The position numbers and the translations under genes are program-made. Below, one piece after another: positions 45,282-55,752 of a stretch of DNA of 64,000 bases. The stretch spans positions 1 through 64,000 of the forward strand of contig JAGTRM010000014.1 in assembly GCA_018261735.1 (NCBI GenBank). The letters are read 5' to 3'. Positions within the stretch are counted from its first letter, which is position 1. Each line of letters begins with the position of its first letter. This DNA is from Pseudomonadota bacterium. GTDB lineage: Bacteria; Pseudomonadota; Gammaproteobacteria; Burkholderiales; Chitinibacteraceae. The notes beneath the pieces are model-generated. The model saw only the letters and a program-made list of their open reading frames with translations, was not told the DNA's origin and searched no databases.

Positions 45282-47537
45282 ATGCCCACCGACTTTCCCT
45301 TCAAACTGGTCAAGGATCATTCCCGCGATGGTCACGGCCATTCCCCTGTGCGAGCGGAACCCGAGCAGAAGCCGGCTTGCTGCGGGTGTGGCACGGATTC
45401 GGCCGAGTCCTGCGTTGTTTCTTCCGCGCCGGATGTCCCGGCCGGCATGGTCCGCAGCCAATTACGCATCGCCCAGATGTGCTGCCCGACCGAGGAAGGC
45501 CTGATCCGCAAGAAGCTGGGCGGCATGGCCGAAGTGGGCGCGCTGGATTTCAAGCTGCTGCAACGCTCGTTGACCGTGGTCCACCAACCGGGCGCACTGC
45601 CGGTGATCGAGGCCGCAATCCGCAGCCTGGGCATGACGAGCGAGGTATTGGAGGCCGGGCGCGCCAGCGCAGCCGGGCCGGAGCAAAAGCAGCCGTGGTG
45701 GCCGTTGGCGCTGGCGGGCGCGGCGGCGGCCGGCGCGGAAGCGCTGCACTGGCTCGGTCTGCCGGCGTGGCTGGTGGCCGCCGTGGCGCTGCTGGCCGTG
45801 GCCGCCTGCGGGTTGGATACCTACCGCAAGGGCTGGATCTCGTTGCGCCATGGCAACCTCAACATCAATGCGCTGATGAGCATCGCCGTGACCGGCGCCT
45901 TCCTGATCGGCCAGTGGCCCGAGGCGGCCATGGTGATGGTCCTCTTCACCATCGCCGAACTGATCGAGGCCAAATCGCTCGACCGCGTGCGCAATGCCAT
46001 CCATGGCCTGATGCAGCTCACGCCCGAGCGCGCCACGGTGCAGCAGGCCGATGGTAGTTGGGCCGAAGTTGAATCCGCCTCGGTCGCGATCGGCAGCCGC
46101 GTTCGCGTTAGGCCGGGCGAGCGCATCGGGCTCGATGGCGTGCTGGTCGCGGGCCAATCCAGCGTCAACCAGGCCGCGATTACCGGCGAAAGTCTGCCGG
46201 TCGAGAAAGCCGTGGGCGATGCGGTGTTCGCCGGCACGCTCAACCAGTCTGGCTCGTTTGAATACCGCGTGAGCGCTGCGGCGAGCAACAGTACCCTGGC
46301 GCGCATCATTCACGCCGTCGAGGCCGCGCAAGGCAGCCGGGCGCCGATCCAGCGCTTCATCGACCAGTTCGCCCGGATCTACACGCCGGCCGTGTTTGCC
46401 ATCGCCGTGGCGGTGGCCGTGTTGCCGCCGCTGGTTCTAGGTGGGGGCTGGTTCGACTGGATCTACAAGGCGCTGGTGCTGCTGGTGATCGCCTGCCCGT
46501 GTGCGCTGGTGATCTCCACGCCGGTCAGCATCGTCAGCGGCCTGGCCGCCGCCGCGCGCCACGGCATCCTGATCAAGGGCGGCGTTTACCTGGAAACGGG
46601 GCGCAAGCTCAAATGGCTGGCCATCGACAAGACCGGCACGCTCACCCACGGCAAGCCGGTCATGACCGATTCGGTCGTGCTGGAGGCGCTACCCGGGCTG
46701 GATGCGGTGCGGATTGCCACCAGCCTCGCGACGCGTTCCGATCATCCGGTGTCGCTCGCGATTGCCGAGGCGGGCCGGCAAGCGGGTATTGCGCTGTTGC
46801 CGGTCGATGGCTTCACCGCCCTGCCGGGGCGTGGCGTGCAGGGCAGGGTGGACGGCGTGCGTTACCAGTTGGGCAATCACCGATTTATCCACGAGCTCGG
46901 CGTCTGCTCCGGCGAGCTGGAAGCGCGCTTGGGCCGAGTCGAGGAGGAAGGCAAGACCGTGATCCTGCTCACCGATGGCCAGCGGGTGCTGGCGCTGTTC
47001 GCGGTGGCCGATACGGTCAAGGCCGGCAGCCGCGCCGCCGTCGAGGAATTGCATGCGCTCGGCATCAAGATTGTGATGCTGAGCGGCGACAACGCACACA
47101 CGGCCCGTGCGATCGCCGCGCAGGTCGGCATTGGCGAGGCGCGCGGCGACCAGTTGCCGGAGGACAAGCTCAAGGCCGTCGAAGCGCTCGCCCGGCAAGG
47201 CGCGGTGGGCATGGTGGGCGACGGCATCAACGATGCCCCGGCGCTGGCCCGCGCCGATATCGGTTTTGCCATGGGCGCCGCCGGCACCGATACCGCCATC
47301 GAGACCGCCGACGTGGCGCTGATGGACGACGATCTGGGCAAGATCGCCCGGTTCGTGCGCCTGTCGCAGGCCACCTATGCCGTGCTGGCGCAGAACATTG
47401 CGCTGGCGCTGGGCATCAAGGCGGTGTTCCTGGTGCTGACGGTCATGGGTCTGGGCACGATGTGGATGGCCGTGTTCGCCGATATGGGAACCAGCCTGCT
47501 GGTGGTCGGCAACGGGCTGCGCCTGCTGCGCAAGTAA
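45282..47537 (+). CDS. cadA: Heavy-metal P-type ATPase (Cd/Zn/Pb exporter)
   Basis: A 751-residue P1B-ATPase that pumps divalent heavy metals out at the cost of ATP. Motifs are the membrane CPC in VIACPCALVIS, the phosphorylation site DKTGTLTHG, TGES, the nucleotide-binding HP in RSDHPVSLA and GDGINDAP. The N terminus has a short His-rich run (H13, H18, H20), a CCGC cluster at 33-36 with C44, and a degenerate HMA domain with MCCPTEE at 66-72. The start at 45282 fits the promoter; an earlier GTG at 45240 would lie in the -10 region. Confidence 0.94.
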   Translation: MPTDFPFKLVKDHSRDGHGHSPVRAEPEQKPACCGCGTDSAESCVVSSAPDVPAGMVRSQLRIAQMCCPTEEGLIRKKLGGMAEVGALDFKLLQRSLTVVHQPGALPVIEAAIRSLGMTSEVLEAGRASAAGPEQKQPWWPLALAGAAAAGAEALHWLGLPAWLVAAVALLAVAACGLDTYRKGWISLRHGNLNINALMSIAVTGAFLIGQWPEAAMVMVLFTIAELIEAKSLDRVRNAIHGLMQLTPERATVQQADGSWAEVESASVAIGSRVRVRPGERIGLDGVLVAGQSSVNQAAITGESLPVEKAVGDAVFAGTLNQSGSFEYRVSAAASNSTLARIIHAVEAAQGSRAPIQRFIDQFARIYTPAVFAIAVAVAVLPPLVLGGGWFDWIYKALVLLVIACPCALVISTPVSIVSGLAAAARHGILIKGGVYLETGRKLKWLAIDKTGTLTHGKPVMTDSVVLEALPGLDAVRIATSLATRSDHPVSLAIAEAGRQAGIALLPVDGFTALPGRGVQGRVDGVRYQLGNHRFIHELGVCSGELEARLGRVEEEGKTVILLTDGQRVLALFAVADTVKAGSRAAVEELHALGIKIVMLSGDNAHTARAIAAQVGIGEARGDQLPEDKLKAVEALARQGAVGMVGDGINDAPALARADIGFAMGAAGTDTAIETADVALMDDDLGKIARFVRLSQATYAVLAQNIALALGIKAVFLVLTVMGLGTMWMAVFADMGTSLLVVGNGLRLLRK

Positions 47538-47538
47538 C

Positions 47539-48123
<585 letters not shown>

Positions 48124-48208
48124 CTTGTCTCCGCTTGAGAATGCAATTCGATCTCAACTTGCAGGATAGCAGGCGCGGTTGTTGTTGCGGAAGCCAGAAA
48201 CGGAACCC

Positions 48209-48233
48209 GCAAAAAAGGCCGCACAAGGCGGCC
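48209..48233 (-). terminator. Rho-independent terminator after rph
   Basis: On the minus strand AGGCCGC pairs with GCGGCCT around a 5-base loop and is followed by T residues, 20 bp after the rph stop. Confidence 0.85.
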
Positions 48234-48253
48234 TGTTCGGGTGCGGTACAGAC

Positions 48254-48970
48254 TTACTTTGCCAAAGCGAGTTCTTGCAGGGTAAACAGCTCGCGAATGC
48301 CCGCTTCGGCCAGATCGAGCAACGCGTTCATTTCGGCGCGGCTGAATGCCTCGCCTTCGGCGGTGCCCTGGATTTCGATGAATTTGCCGCTGGCGGCCAT
48401 CACCACGTTCATATCGGTTTCGCAGCCGGAATCTTCCGGGTAGTCCAGATCGAGCACCGGCTCGCCTTCGAACACGCCGACCGAGATCGCGGCGACCGCT
48501 TCCTTGAGCGGCGATTCGGTCAGCTTGCCGGCGGCGATCAGACCGTTGATCGCATCGGCCAGCGCCACGTACGCGCCGGTGATGCTGGCGGTGCGCGTAC
48601 CGCCGTCGGCCTGGATCACGTCGCAATCGATCACGATTTGACGCTCGCCCAGCTTCTGCATATCGACCACAGCACGCAGGCTTCGGCCAATCAGGCGCTG
48701 GATTTCCAGCGTGCGCCCGCCCTGCTTGCCGCTGGCAGCTTCGCGCCGCATGCGGCTATTGGTCGAGCGCGGCAGCATGCCGTATTCGGCCGTCACCCAG
48801 CCCTGGCCCTTGCCGCGCAGGAACGGCGGAACGGATTCCTCGACCGTGGCGGTGCAGATCACCTTGGTGTTGCCGAATTCGATCAAGACCGAACCTTCGG
48901 CATGGCAGGTGAAGTTGCGGATGATGCGCACGGGGCGCAGTTCGTCGGGGCGGCGGCTGGAGGGGCGCAT
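48254..48970 (-). CDS. rph: Ribonuclease PH
   Basis: A phosphorolytic 3'-to-5' exoribonuclease that trims tRNA precursors and helps degrade structured RNA. The 238-residue protein begins [20 protein letters not shown] and contains [18 protein letters not shown] and [23 protein letters not shown] (in parts), the family signatures. It appears to be transcribed alone. Confidence 0.97.
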   Translation of the reverse strand: MRPSSRRPDELRPVRIIRNFTCHAEGSVLIEFGNTKVICTATVEESVPPFLRGKGQGWVTAEYGMLPRSTNSRMRREAASGKQGGRTLEIQRLIGRSLRAVVDMQKLGERQIVIDCDVIQADGGTRTASITGAYVALADAINGLIAAGKLTESPLKEAVAAISVGVFEGEPVLDLDYPEDSGCETDMNVVMAASGKFIEIQGTAEGEAFSRAEMNALLDLAEAGIRELFTLQELALAK

Positions 48971-49011
48971 GGCAGAAACTCGGTTACGGGTTAGAGGCGC
49001 CGATTATAGCG

Positions 49012-49860
49012 CTACATCGCGTGCGCGATCCGCGCCAGAAGGTAGGCGGATACCGTCAGCGCCAGAATCAGTGCCGGGAACGTCCGGCTGCGGTGGGCGA
49101 ACCAGGCCAGCCCCATGGCCCAAAGCACGGTCACCACCCACCCCCATTGCCAGCCGTTCAGCCACAGCGCGGGCAGGATTGCGCCGCACCAGCCGGCCAG
49201 CGCGGCACGCAGGAAATCACGGCGCTCGGGTGGCGGCGGCAGCAGTTCCGGCAACGCGGTAGCAATCGGAGCAAGTTGGGTTCGCGGCGCCGCACGCAAG
49301 TTGGCGAGCAGCGCCCGCGCCTGTGCCGCTTCGGCGCCGCGCGCGAGCAGCAGCCCGTGCAGACCGAGCGCCGCTTCCGCACCGGGCAATGTTTCCTCGC
49401 CAGTATTTTCCGGCGCCGCGATGATTGGATGGTGCCGGTGCACGCGCCAGTATTTGATCGCACCGCCGATCAGCAGCAACAGCCAGGCCGCGAACTGGCG
49501 GCTGGCGGGCAGGCGGTCGAACCCGGCCAAGAGCGCAGTGAGACTCACCAGCAGCAGCGAAGCATCGTCCAGTGCCTGCCGCGCGCAGCGACCGAGCAAC
49601 TGCGCGTTATTCTGGTACGGCTCGATGCCGGGCAGTTGCCAGCGTTCCAGCAGTGGCAGCAGCACGGCAGTGCCCAACCAGCGCGCAACCAGCGCGGCCA
49701 CCTGCGTGCGCCGGCTGGCCTGCGCCGGGCCCAAGGTCGCGGCGATCTCCAGCAACAGCCACTGGCGCGGCGAACCCGATTCCAGATCGGACAGCGCGCG
49801 CAGCAGCGCGGCCTGTTCGGGCGGGGAGAGCGGGGCGAGGAGTTGGCGCAGGCGGTTCAT
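49012..49860 (-). CDS. Hypothetical membrane protein
   Basis: A 282-residue protein from the ATG at 49860 (MNRLRQLLAPLSPPEQAALL). Hydrophobic helices are seen near the middle (LLLVSLTALLAGF and AAWLLLLIGGAIKYW) and in two pairs near the C terminus (AILPALWLNGWQWGWVVTVLWAMGLAWF and ALILALTVSAYLLARI). The N terminus is helical and Leu-rich. I recognise no family. It is composed like the core genome, in contrast to the AT-rich genes that follow. Confidence 0.65.
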   Translation of the reverse strand: MNRLRQLLAPLSPPEQAALLRALSDLESGSPRQWLLLEIAATLGPAQASRRTQVAALVARWLGTAVLLPLLERWQLPGIEPYQNNAQLLGRCARQALDDASLLLVSLTALLAGFDRLPASRQFAAWLLLLIGGAIKYWRVHRHHPIIAAPENTGEETLPGAEAALGLHGLLLARGAEAAQARALLANLRAAPRTQLAPIATALPELLPPPPERRDFLRAALAGWCGAILPALWLNGWQWGWVVTVLWAMGLAWFAHRSRTFPALILALTVSAYLLARIAHAM

Positions 49861-49867
49861 TGGATGC

Positions 49868-50232
49868 TCACTGGATATATCCATTCCCCAGATACACTTT
49901 TAGAAAATATGAAAGTAAAAAAATAATACCAACAACAATAGACATTACTTTTAACTCTCTTTTGCATTTGGCTAGCACGGGAATTATATTTGGACCAGAA
50001 TTCTGTCTTATGTTGGAGTCAAGCTTATGCCATGAGTAATAGAAAAGTGCTTGATATACACATAGGCACCAAAACAAAGTGACGTGCACGTTGCTGATAT
50101 TTCTGACTTCAATTTTGGCGTCCCCAAAAAATAGAATCCCCCCAAAGGCAGAAAGAATACATATAATTAAAAAAGCAGAGAAATAGAAAACCTGATTGTT
50201 TTTATTGCTCGAATGAGTAATTTATCAGTCAT
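49868..50232 (-). pseudogene. AT-rich membrane protein gene broken by a single-base T-run shift
   Basis: The ATG at 50232 follows an excellent AAAGGAG, and its frame reads MTDKLLIRAIKTIRFSISLLF and then stops at TAA inside a run of six T. Adding one T continues in the frame that stays open to 49868: IICILSAFGGILFFGDAKIEV and then NVHVTLFWCLCVYQALFYYS and a helix near IVVGIIFLLSYFLKVYL. The joined product would be 121 residues with three hydrophobic helices. Either the gene is frameshifted, or the base was missed, or slippage joins it. The ATG is coupled to the upstream gene's stop. Confidence 0.6.
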
Positions 50233-50235
50233 GAT

Positions 50236-50810
50236 TTACTCCTTTGGTGTCCGAGATAAAATCTTTCGCGCATTGATTAGCAATATAAATGTGGCTAGGC
50301 AGATAAATATTTCCACGATAATTTCTCCTGCTGTGATCACGATCATGCCAATCGTACTGCTAGTCGTGCATCCGGCGCAGAAGGATGGATCTTGGACAGT
50401 AAAAAATATACCAAAATAGCCTACCACTACCCCGATGGGCGCCAAAGCCAGCAGCCAGACTCTTTTGGAATATGGTTGGCGAATCATGTTCCTTACCATT
50501 AACTCGGGAACGCCATACACCCTGCATTTCATCCAAAGAAAAATTAGCTGGAATGGAAAAGCGGAAAAGACAATTGCATAAAATACGAGAGCTTCACTCT
50601 GCAATGAGCTATTTTTGCAAATTCGTTTATTCCGGTGTAAATGGCCGAAAATTTAGCTAACAGCAGAATAAGCTTGTTGTCGATGAACGCGCTTGGATCG
50701 ATTAAGGCCAAGATTCCCCCGATGAGTGCGGGAACCCAGGCGATGGGATGGGTAAGTACTCTGCTTGCGCTTTGACCTTCTTTTTCAACAAGTGGACGGT
50801 TTTCTATCAT
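50236..50810 (-). pseudogene. AT-rich membrane protein gene broken by a single-base A-run shift
   Basis: Two overlapping open frames, 50810-50544 (88 codons) and 50604-50236 (122 codons, with only a TTG start), join into one 191-residue frame if one base is added in the run of five A (50612-50616 read on the minus strand): INEFAK then NSSLQSEALVFYAIVF. The joined protein would have about four to five hydrophobic helices (for example AWVPALIGGILALI, VWLLALAPIGVVVGYFGIFF, IIVEIFICLATFILLI). Function is unknown. Alternatively these are two separate overlapping genes. Confidence 0.55.
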
Positions 50811-50855
50811 GCAATAGCTTTCTATTATGTGAACTACTGCGGTTGGCCAGCGTGT

Positions 50856-50942
50856 AGGTCAGAAAAGCATAGCGCCTTCTGACGGTTGAAATCTAATTTG
50901 AACTCCATGCGTCGGATGGCGCCTTTGGCTTATCCGACCTAC
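50856..50942. repeat. Extragenic palindromic element upstream of the AT-rich pair
   Basis: GTAGGTC (50856-50862) pairs with GACCTAC (50936-50942), with inner pairing between GCGCC and GGCGC and between GACG and CGTC. This GTAGGTCGGAT-type palindrome is common as a dispersed element in proteobacteria. It fills the gap between ubiA and the AT-rich genes. Confidence 0.55.
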
Positions 50943-50947
50943 GTCAA

Positions 50948-51808
50948 TTACCCCAGCCAATAATCCCCAACCAACCCCGCAAACACAATCACCCCAATCC
51001 GGTTGTTCGCCAGAAACGCCGCAAAACAAGCCGCAGGCTCGCGACCACGAATGCGGCGGTATTGGTCGGCTACCAACAGCACTACCGCTACCAGCGCGGC
51101 GAAGTAGATCGCGCTGCGCCCGGTGCGCAATCCGATCCATACCATCAGCCCCAGAAACCCCGCATAGCAGAGCAGGATCGCGGCCACGTCGAAGCGGCCG
51201 AAGGTGATCGCGGAGGTCTTGATGCCGATCTTCAGATCGTCGGCGCGGTCGACCATCGCGTATTCGGTGTCGTAGGCGACGGTCCAGAGGATGTTGGCGA
51301 GCAGCAGCCACCACGCCAGTGCCGGTACGCTGCCGGTCTGGGCGGCAAAGGCCATCGGGATGCCGAAGCCGAAGGCGATGCCCAGGTAGGCCTGCGGTAG
51401 TGCCAGGAAGCGTTTGGTGAACGGGTAGCTGCCGGCGAGGAAGACGGCCGGGATCGACAGCAGCCAGGTCAATCGGTTGAGCGGCAGGATCAGCAGGAAG
51501 GAAAGCAGTGCCAGGCCGGTGGCAAGGTAAAGCGCTTCGCGCGGTTCGACCTCGCGGGCGGCGAGTGGGCGTGCCTGGGTGCGGGCCACGTGGCCGTCGA
51601 AGTCGCGGTCGGCCCAGTCGTTGATCGCACAGCCGGCGGCGCGCATCAGGAAGGTGCCGAGCACGAAGATCACGAGGATCAGCGGATCGGGCCGCCCGGC
51701 GCTGGCGAGCCACAGGCCCCAGAGCGTGGGCCAGAGCAGCAGCAGCGTGCCGATCGGCTTGTCGATGCGCATCAAGCGGGCGTAGGCCCCCAGGCGTTGT
51801 TTGATCAT
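50948..51808 (-). CDS. ubiA: 4-hydroxybenzoate octaprenyltransferase
   Basis: Attaches the polyprenyl tail to 4-hydroxybenzoate in ubiquinone synthesis. The 286-residue membrane protein has the two Asp-rich diphosphate-Mg motifs [10 protein letters not shown] and [12 protein letters not shown], and begins with RLDKPIG-like text ([20 protein letters not shown]). It overlaps the ubiC stop by four bases, so the two are translated together and act in successive steps. Confidence 0.96.
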   Translation of the reverse strand: MIKQRLGAYARLMRIDKPIGTLLLLWPTLWGLWLASAGRPDPLILVIFVLGTFLMRAAGCAINDWADRDFDGHVARTQARPLAAREVEPREALYLATGLALLSFLLILPLNRLTWLLSIPAVFLAGSYPFTKRFLALPQAYLGIAFGFGIPMAFAAQTGSVPALAWWLLLANILWTVAYDTEYAMVDRADDLKIGIKTSAITFGRFDVAAILLCYAGFLGLMVWIGLRTGRSAIYFAALVAVVLLVADQYRRIRGREPAACFAAFLANNRIGVIVFAGLVGDYWLG

Positions 51809-52335
51809 GGCGTTGCCTCAATCGGGGGCAGGAAAAGTTCGGTTACCAGCAGCCGGTCGCGCCCGGCATGGAACAGCGAGCGGCGCGCCCACAGCCGTGG
51901 TGGCAGCGGGCCGGCGGCCGCATTGGCCTTGATCCAGAGCGGGTGGCTGCGGTCGACGCGGCACCAGGCCAGCGGCGAGCGGGTGATGGTCGGATCGGCA
52001 AACAGCGATTCGCCGAGCGGACGCGAGCCGATGCGCCCGAACAGCTTGAAACCGCCGCGAAGGGCGGCGCGCAGCGTGATGCTGTGGGCAAATACCAGCG
52101 GGGTCGTGCCATCCATCAGCAGCACCTCGCGCGTGGCAACGCGTACATGCGGCGCGGGGAGTTGCAATTCGCACCATTCGTCACGCATCGCGCCTTGCCA
52201 GCCCTGCGCGATCACCCGAACCCGCAGTGCGGGAAAGCGCGCTTTCAGGCGCGCGGTCAGCGAGCCGGGATCGGAAAGCCAGGGGCGCAGCGGGCGCGGG
52301 GCAAGGCAGAGCGGGTGACGCCAGAAGCCGGACAT
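51805..52335 (-). CDS. ubiC: Chorismate lyase
   Basis: Splits chorismate to 4-hydroxybenzoate and pyruvate, the first committed step of ubiquinone synthesis. From the ATG at 52335 the product is 176 residues, the usual size. The middle holds [18 protein letters not shown] and LGESLF, followed by [23 protein letters not shown], as in UbiC. A start 18 bases upstream is also possible. It overlaps ubiA. Confidence 0.9.
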   Translation of the reverse strand: MSGFWRHPLCLAPRPLRPWLSDPGSLTARLKARFPALRVRVIAQGWQGAMRDEWCELQLPAPHVRVATREVLLMDGTTPLVFAHSITLRAALRGGFKLFGRIGSRPLGESLFADPTITRSPLAWCRVDRSHPLWIKANAAAGPLPPRLWARRSLFHAGRDRLLVTELFLPPIEATP

Positions 52336-52387
52336 GGGGGCAATGAGTGGCAATGAAGGGGATGATTATGCCATAGCCGCCCAAGCC

Positions 52388-52417
52388 GAAAAAAAGCCCG
52401 CCTGGGTGCGGCGGGCT
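52388..52417 (-). terminator. Rho-independent terminator downstream of the chemoreceptor gene
   Basis: On the minus strand AGCCCGCC pairs with GGCGGGCT around a 7-base loop and is followed by seven T residues. It ends the chemoreceptor transcript about 180 bp after the stop and just before ubiC. Confidence 0.8.
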
Positions 52418-52595
52418 CGGATTGTCGACAAGCTTCCACTAACAGCACCGCGAGCGCCCGCGAGGTTCTTCCTCCGGCGGGAGGAAGCGGGGCCGGCGGG
52501 ATTCGATCAAAGAAGGCTGCGGGTTGCAGCCCATGGTCGAATCGGTCGAGCTTGCTCGAGCGTGCCATTCCTGGAGGCTTGCCGCTTTGCCAGCC

Positions 52596-54266
52596 TCAAA
52601 CCCTGAAACGGCTCACCGCAGCCAGCAAACCCTTGGCCGAGCTGGAAACCTGATCAATATTGCCGGCGGTTTTTTCGATCACGCAGGTGTTTTCCTCGGC
52701 CATTTGCGCCACTTTTTCGATGTAGCGGGCAATCGCGGTGTTGGCCGCTTTCTGCTCGCGCACCGATACGGCAATGCCGTTGATGCCGCCATTGGCATTT
52801 TCGACCGCCACGGCGGCCTGGGTGAGCGAGGATTCAACCGTATTCACCACGGCCAGGCTCTTTTCCAGCGAGTTCATGCCCTTGACCAGCGCCAGTTCCA
52901 CCGTGCCGGACTGGCCGTTCAGGCTTTGCGTGACCTGATCGATTTGCTGGGCAGACTGGCTGGATTTTTCCGCCAGCTTGCGCACCTCGTCGGCCACCAC
53001 GGCAAAGCCGCGCCCCTGCTCGCCGGCGCGCGCCGCTTCAATGGCCGCGTTCAGCGCCAGGAGGTTGGTCTGGTTGGCAATATCCTTGACCTGCTGGGTG
53101 AGCGAAGCGATCGAGCGGGTGCTGTCGACAAACGAGGCCACGGTGCTGGCAATTTCCTTCACCGCTTGCTCGACGGCGCTGACTTCGGCCACCAGCGTGG
53201 TCAGGCTTTGGGCACCCTGCTGGGTGGCATCGTAGCTCTGCTGCGAGCGGGTCAGCACGTCATCGGCGGTATCGGAAATGGTGCCGATGCTGACGGTCAC
53301 TTGCTCCACCGAGGCGGCAGTGGCTGCGGCGGCATCGGATTGCTCGCGGCTGGCGTTCAGGACCGAAGCGGAAGACGTTGCCAGCTCGCCGGACATGGTG
53401 TTGACCTGCTCGGCCGTTTCGCGCACCTGGCGCACGGTATCGGAGAGATTGTCCACCATGCGGCCCAAGGCTTTCAGCAGTTGGCCGGTTTCATCGGCGG
53501 CCTGGGAATCCACCCGGTCGGTCAGATCACCGTTGGCGACCGATTCGGCAACATGCACGGCCAGTGCCAGCGGCGCGGTGATGCTTTTACGCACCAGCGC
53601 GCCCAGGATGAAGCTGATGAGGAGTGCCGCGCCGGTGCAGGCCAGAACCACGCTCAGGATGGTCGTGGCGCCGCTGTGGATCGATTCCATGCGCGCAGTG
53701 CTGTCCGCGTTGCCGAAATCATCCAGGTTTTTCAGCGCGGCGATCATTTGCCCGCCCAACTCGGTGACTTCTTTCTGGGTCGATTCGAACTGGTCGCTGC
53801 GGGAATTCTTGTCGCGCAAAATCGTGATGAAGTCGGCCACCTTGGTGTCGTAAGTCGTGCGCTTGGCATCGATTGCGGCAAAGAATTCTTTTTCCTTGGC
53901 CGTGAGCGTGCCTTTCTTGGAAGATTGCGCCTGGGCCGCGCTGACCTGGGTGAGGCGGGTTCTGGCATCTTCCAGTTTCTTGGCGGCGGCATCGCGCTCT
54001 TCCTGGCCGATCGCCTGCAGCGAATCCCAGGTGGCCTGCTGCTGGACCTGGACGAGCTTGAGGATTTCCTTGCTGTAATTGCCCTGTTCCTGATTGAATT
54101 GCAAAACGGTCAGGCTGGCGCGCTGGTTCAGCAGGCCCAGGATGGCCACAACGGCCACCGCGAGAAAGATCAGGTTGATCAGCAGAAACGCCGCCTGAAG
54201 GCGTTGTCCGATATTGAAATTGAAGATAACGCGTGTGAAACGATTGGGTGTTCGGGTAACAGCCAT
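52596..54266 (-). CDS. Methyl-accepting chemotaxis protein, four-helix-bundle sensor
   Basis: A 556-residue chemoreceptor. The N-terminal membrane helix ([21 protein letters not shown]) is followed by a helical periplasmic domain of about 150 residues, a second helix ([20 protein letters not shown]), a HAMP region and the signalling tip [22 protein letters not shown] split by [17 protein letters not shown]. The ATG at 54266 follows AGGAGGGG; an upstream frame adds 22 residues without a binding site. It stands alone, without che genes. Confidence 0.92.
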   Translation of the reverse strand: MAVTRTPNRFTRVIFNFNIGQRLQAAFLLINLIFLAVAVVAILGLLNQRASLTVLQFNQEQGNYSKEILKLVQVQQQATWDSLQAIGQEERDAAAKKLEDARTRLTQVSAAQAQSSKKGTLTAKEKEFFAAIDAKRTTYDTKVADFITILRDKNSRSDQFESTQKEVTELGGQMIAALKNLDDFGNADSTARMESIHSGATTILSVVLACTGAALLISFILGALVRKSITAPLALAVHVAESVANGDLTDRVDSQAADETGQLLKALGRMVDNLSDTVRQVRETAEQVNTMSGELATSSASVLNASREQSDAAAATAASVEQVTVSIGTISDTADDVLTRSQQSYDATQQGAQSLTTLVAEVSAVEQAVKEIASTVASFVDSTRSIASLTQQVKDIANQTNLLALNAAIEAARAGEQGRGFAVVADEVRKLAEKSSQSAQQIDQVTQSLNGQSGTVELALVKGMNSLEKSLAVVNTVESSLTQAAVAVENANGGINGIAVSVREQKAANTAIARYIEKVAQMAEENTCVIEKTAGNIDQVSSSAKGLLAAVSRFRV

Positions 54267-54579
54267 TTTCCCCTCCTGATACGTTTTTTTTGTGTTTACG
54301 TCTGGATTCTGTCGACGTTTGATTTTTTTCAAAATACCGGTTGCTTAAAACTAACCTCATGTCTGCAGAGCTTAACGGATTCTTATCGAAGCCACCCGGT
54401 TGCGCATCGAATTGCCGGCCAAACCTGCGTGACTTTCTGCCTTGGGCCAAAGAAATGCGCAAGCAGGGTCAACGATCCGGCCAACGTGCCATGCGACATG
54501 ATCCGCATTCTAAGATGACGCTGCAGGGGCAGTATATGCGAGTTACCGGTAACAACTTAAGCACTGTCCGATAAAAAAC
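54267..54579. other. Divergent intergenic region between the chemoreceptor gene and bioF
   Basis: 313 bases with no credible gene. It contains a perfect 12-bp palindrome, GTTACCGGTAAC (54542-54553), 27 bases before the bioF ATG. No Shine-Dalgarno sequence is seen upstream of bioF. The rest shows nothing I can name. Confidence 0.5.
54542..54553. promoter_or_regulatory. Perfect palindrome upstream of bioF, candidate operator
   Basis: GTTACCGGTAAC reads the same on both strands and overlaps the likely promoter or leader of bioF. It does not match the usual BirA or BioR boxes that I know, so the regulator is open. Confidence 0.4.
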
Positions 54580-55752
54580 ATGAAGATTTTTGACGAGTAC
54601 CAAGAGAAGCTGGCGGCACGCAAAGCGATGGGCCTGTATCGGCAGCGCCGCGTGCTGGAAAGCCCGCAGGGCGCGCGCGTCACGGTCGAGGGCCGCGAGT
54701 TGCTCAACTTCTGCAGCAACGATTACCTGGGGCTGGCCAATCATCCTGCGCTGATCGAAGCTGCGCAGGCCGGTGCTGCGCGCTGGGGCGTGGGCAGCGG
54801 CGCCGCGCATCTGGTCTGCGGTCATTTCGCCGTGCACGAAGCGTTCGAACAGCGCTTTGCGGCGTGGGTCGGCCTGCCGGCTGCGCTGTCGTTCTCGACC
54901 GGCTACATGGCCAATCTCGCGGTGATCACGGCACTGGCCGGGCGCGGCGATACGGTGTTTGCCGACAAGCTCAACCATGCCTCGCTCAACGATGCGGTGC
55001 AGCTCTCCCGCGCCCATTTCCGCCGCTACGCGCACAACGATCTGGCTGCGCTCGAGCGCCTGCTGGCAGCGAGTACGTCGGGGCGCAAGCTGATCGTCAG
55101 CGACAGCGTGTTCAGCATGGATGGCGATTTCGCGCCGCTGGCGGGCCTGCTCGAACTGGCCGAGCGCTACGATGCGCTGCTCTACCTCGATGACGCGCAC
55201 GGTTTCGGCGTGCTCGGACATGGGCGCGGCGCGCTGGCGGAGTTCGGTCTGGTTTCGCGCCGCATCGTCTACATGGCGACGCTCGGCAAGGCGGCCGGCG
55301 TGGCCGGCGCGGCGGTCGCTGCCGATCCGGTCGTGATCGACTGGCTGATCAACCAGGCGCGCCCATATATCTACACCACGGCCGCGCCGCCAATGTTGGC
55401 GCAGGCGCTGCTGGCAAGCCTCGATCTGATCGAAAGCGAAGCCTGGCGGCGCGAGCGTCTGGCCGCGCATATCGCGCTGTTCCGCCAGATGCTGGCACCG
55501 TTTGCCGACCGGTTGATCGACTCTGCCACGCCGATCCAGCCGGTGCTGATGCGCGACAATGCCAGTGCGCTGGCGCTGTCCGCTGCGTTGAAGGCGGCCG
55601 GTTTCTGGGTCGCGGCGATCCGCCCACCCACGGTGCCGACGCCGCGCCTGCGCGTGACCCTGAGCGCAGCGCACACGAGCGAGGACGTGGCCGCGCTGGC
55701 GGCGTGCCTGGTCAAACTGCTGAAGGATGATTTGTTGAAGGAGGGGGCGTGA
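54580..55752 (+). CDS. bioF: 8-amino-7-oxononanoate synthase
   Basis: A PLP enzyme that condenses pimeloyl-ACP (or -CoA) with alanine in biotin synthesis. The 390-residue product has the N-terminal NFCSNDYLGLANHP, the middle SVFSMDGDFAPL and LDDAHGFGVLG, and the PLP Lys in MATLGKAAGVAGA. It overlaps bioH by three bases. No bioC is visible right after bioH, where pth begins. Confidence 0.96.
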   Translation: MKIFDEYQEKLAARKAMGLYRQRRVLESPQGARVTVEGRELLNFCSNDYLGLANHPALIEAAQAGAARWGVGSGAAHLVCGHFAVHEAFEQRFAAWVGLPAALSFSTGYMANLAVITALAGRGDTVFADKLNHASLNDAVQLSRAHFRRYAHNDLAALERLLAASTSGRKLIVSDSVFSMDGDFAPLAGLLELAERYDALLYLDDAHGFGVLGHGRGALAEFGLVSRRIVYMATLGKAAGVAGAAVAADPVVIDWLINQARPYIYTTAAPPMLAQALLASLDLIESEAWRRERLAAHIALFRQMLAPFADRLIDSATPIQPVLMRDNASALALSAALKAAGFWVAAIRPPTVPTPRLRVTLSAAHTSEDVAALAACLVKLLKDDLLKEGA

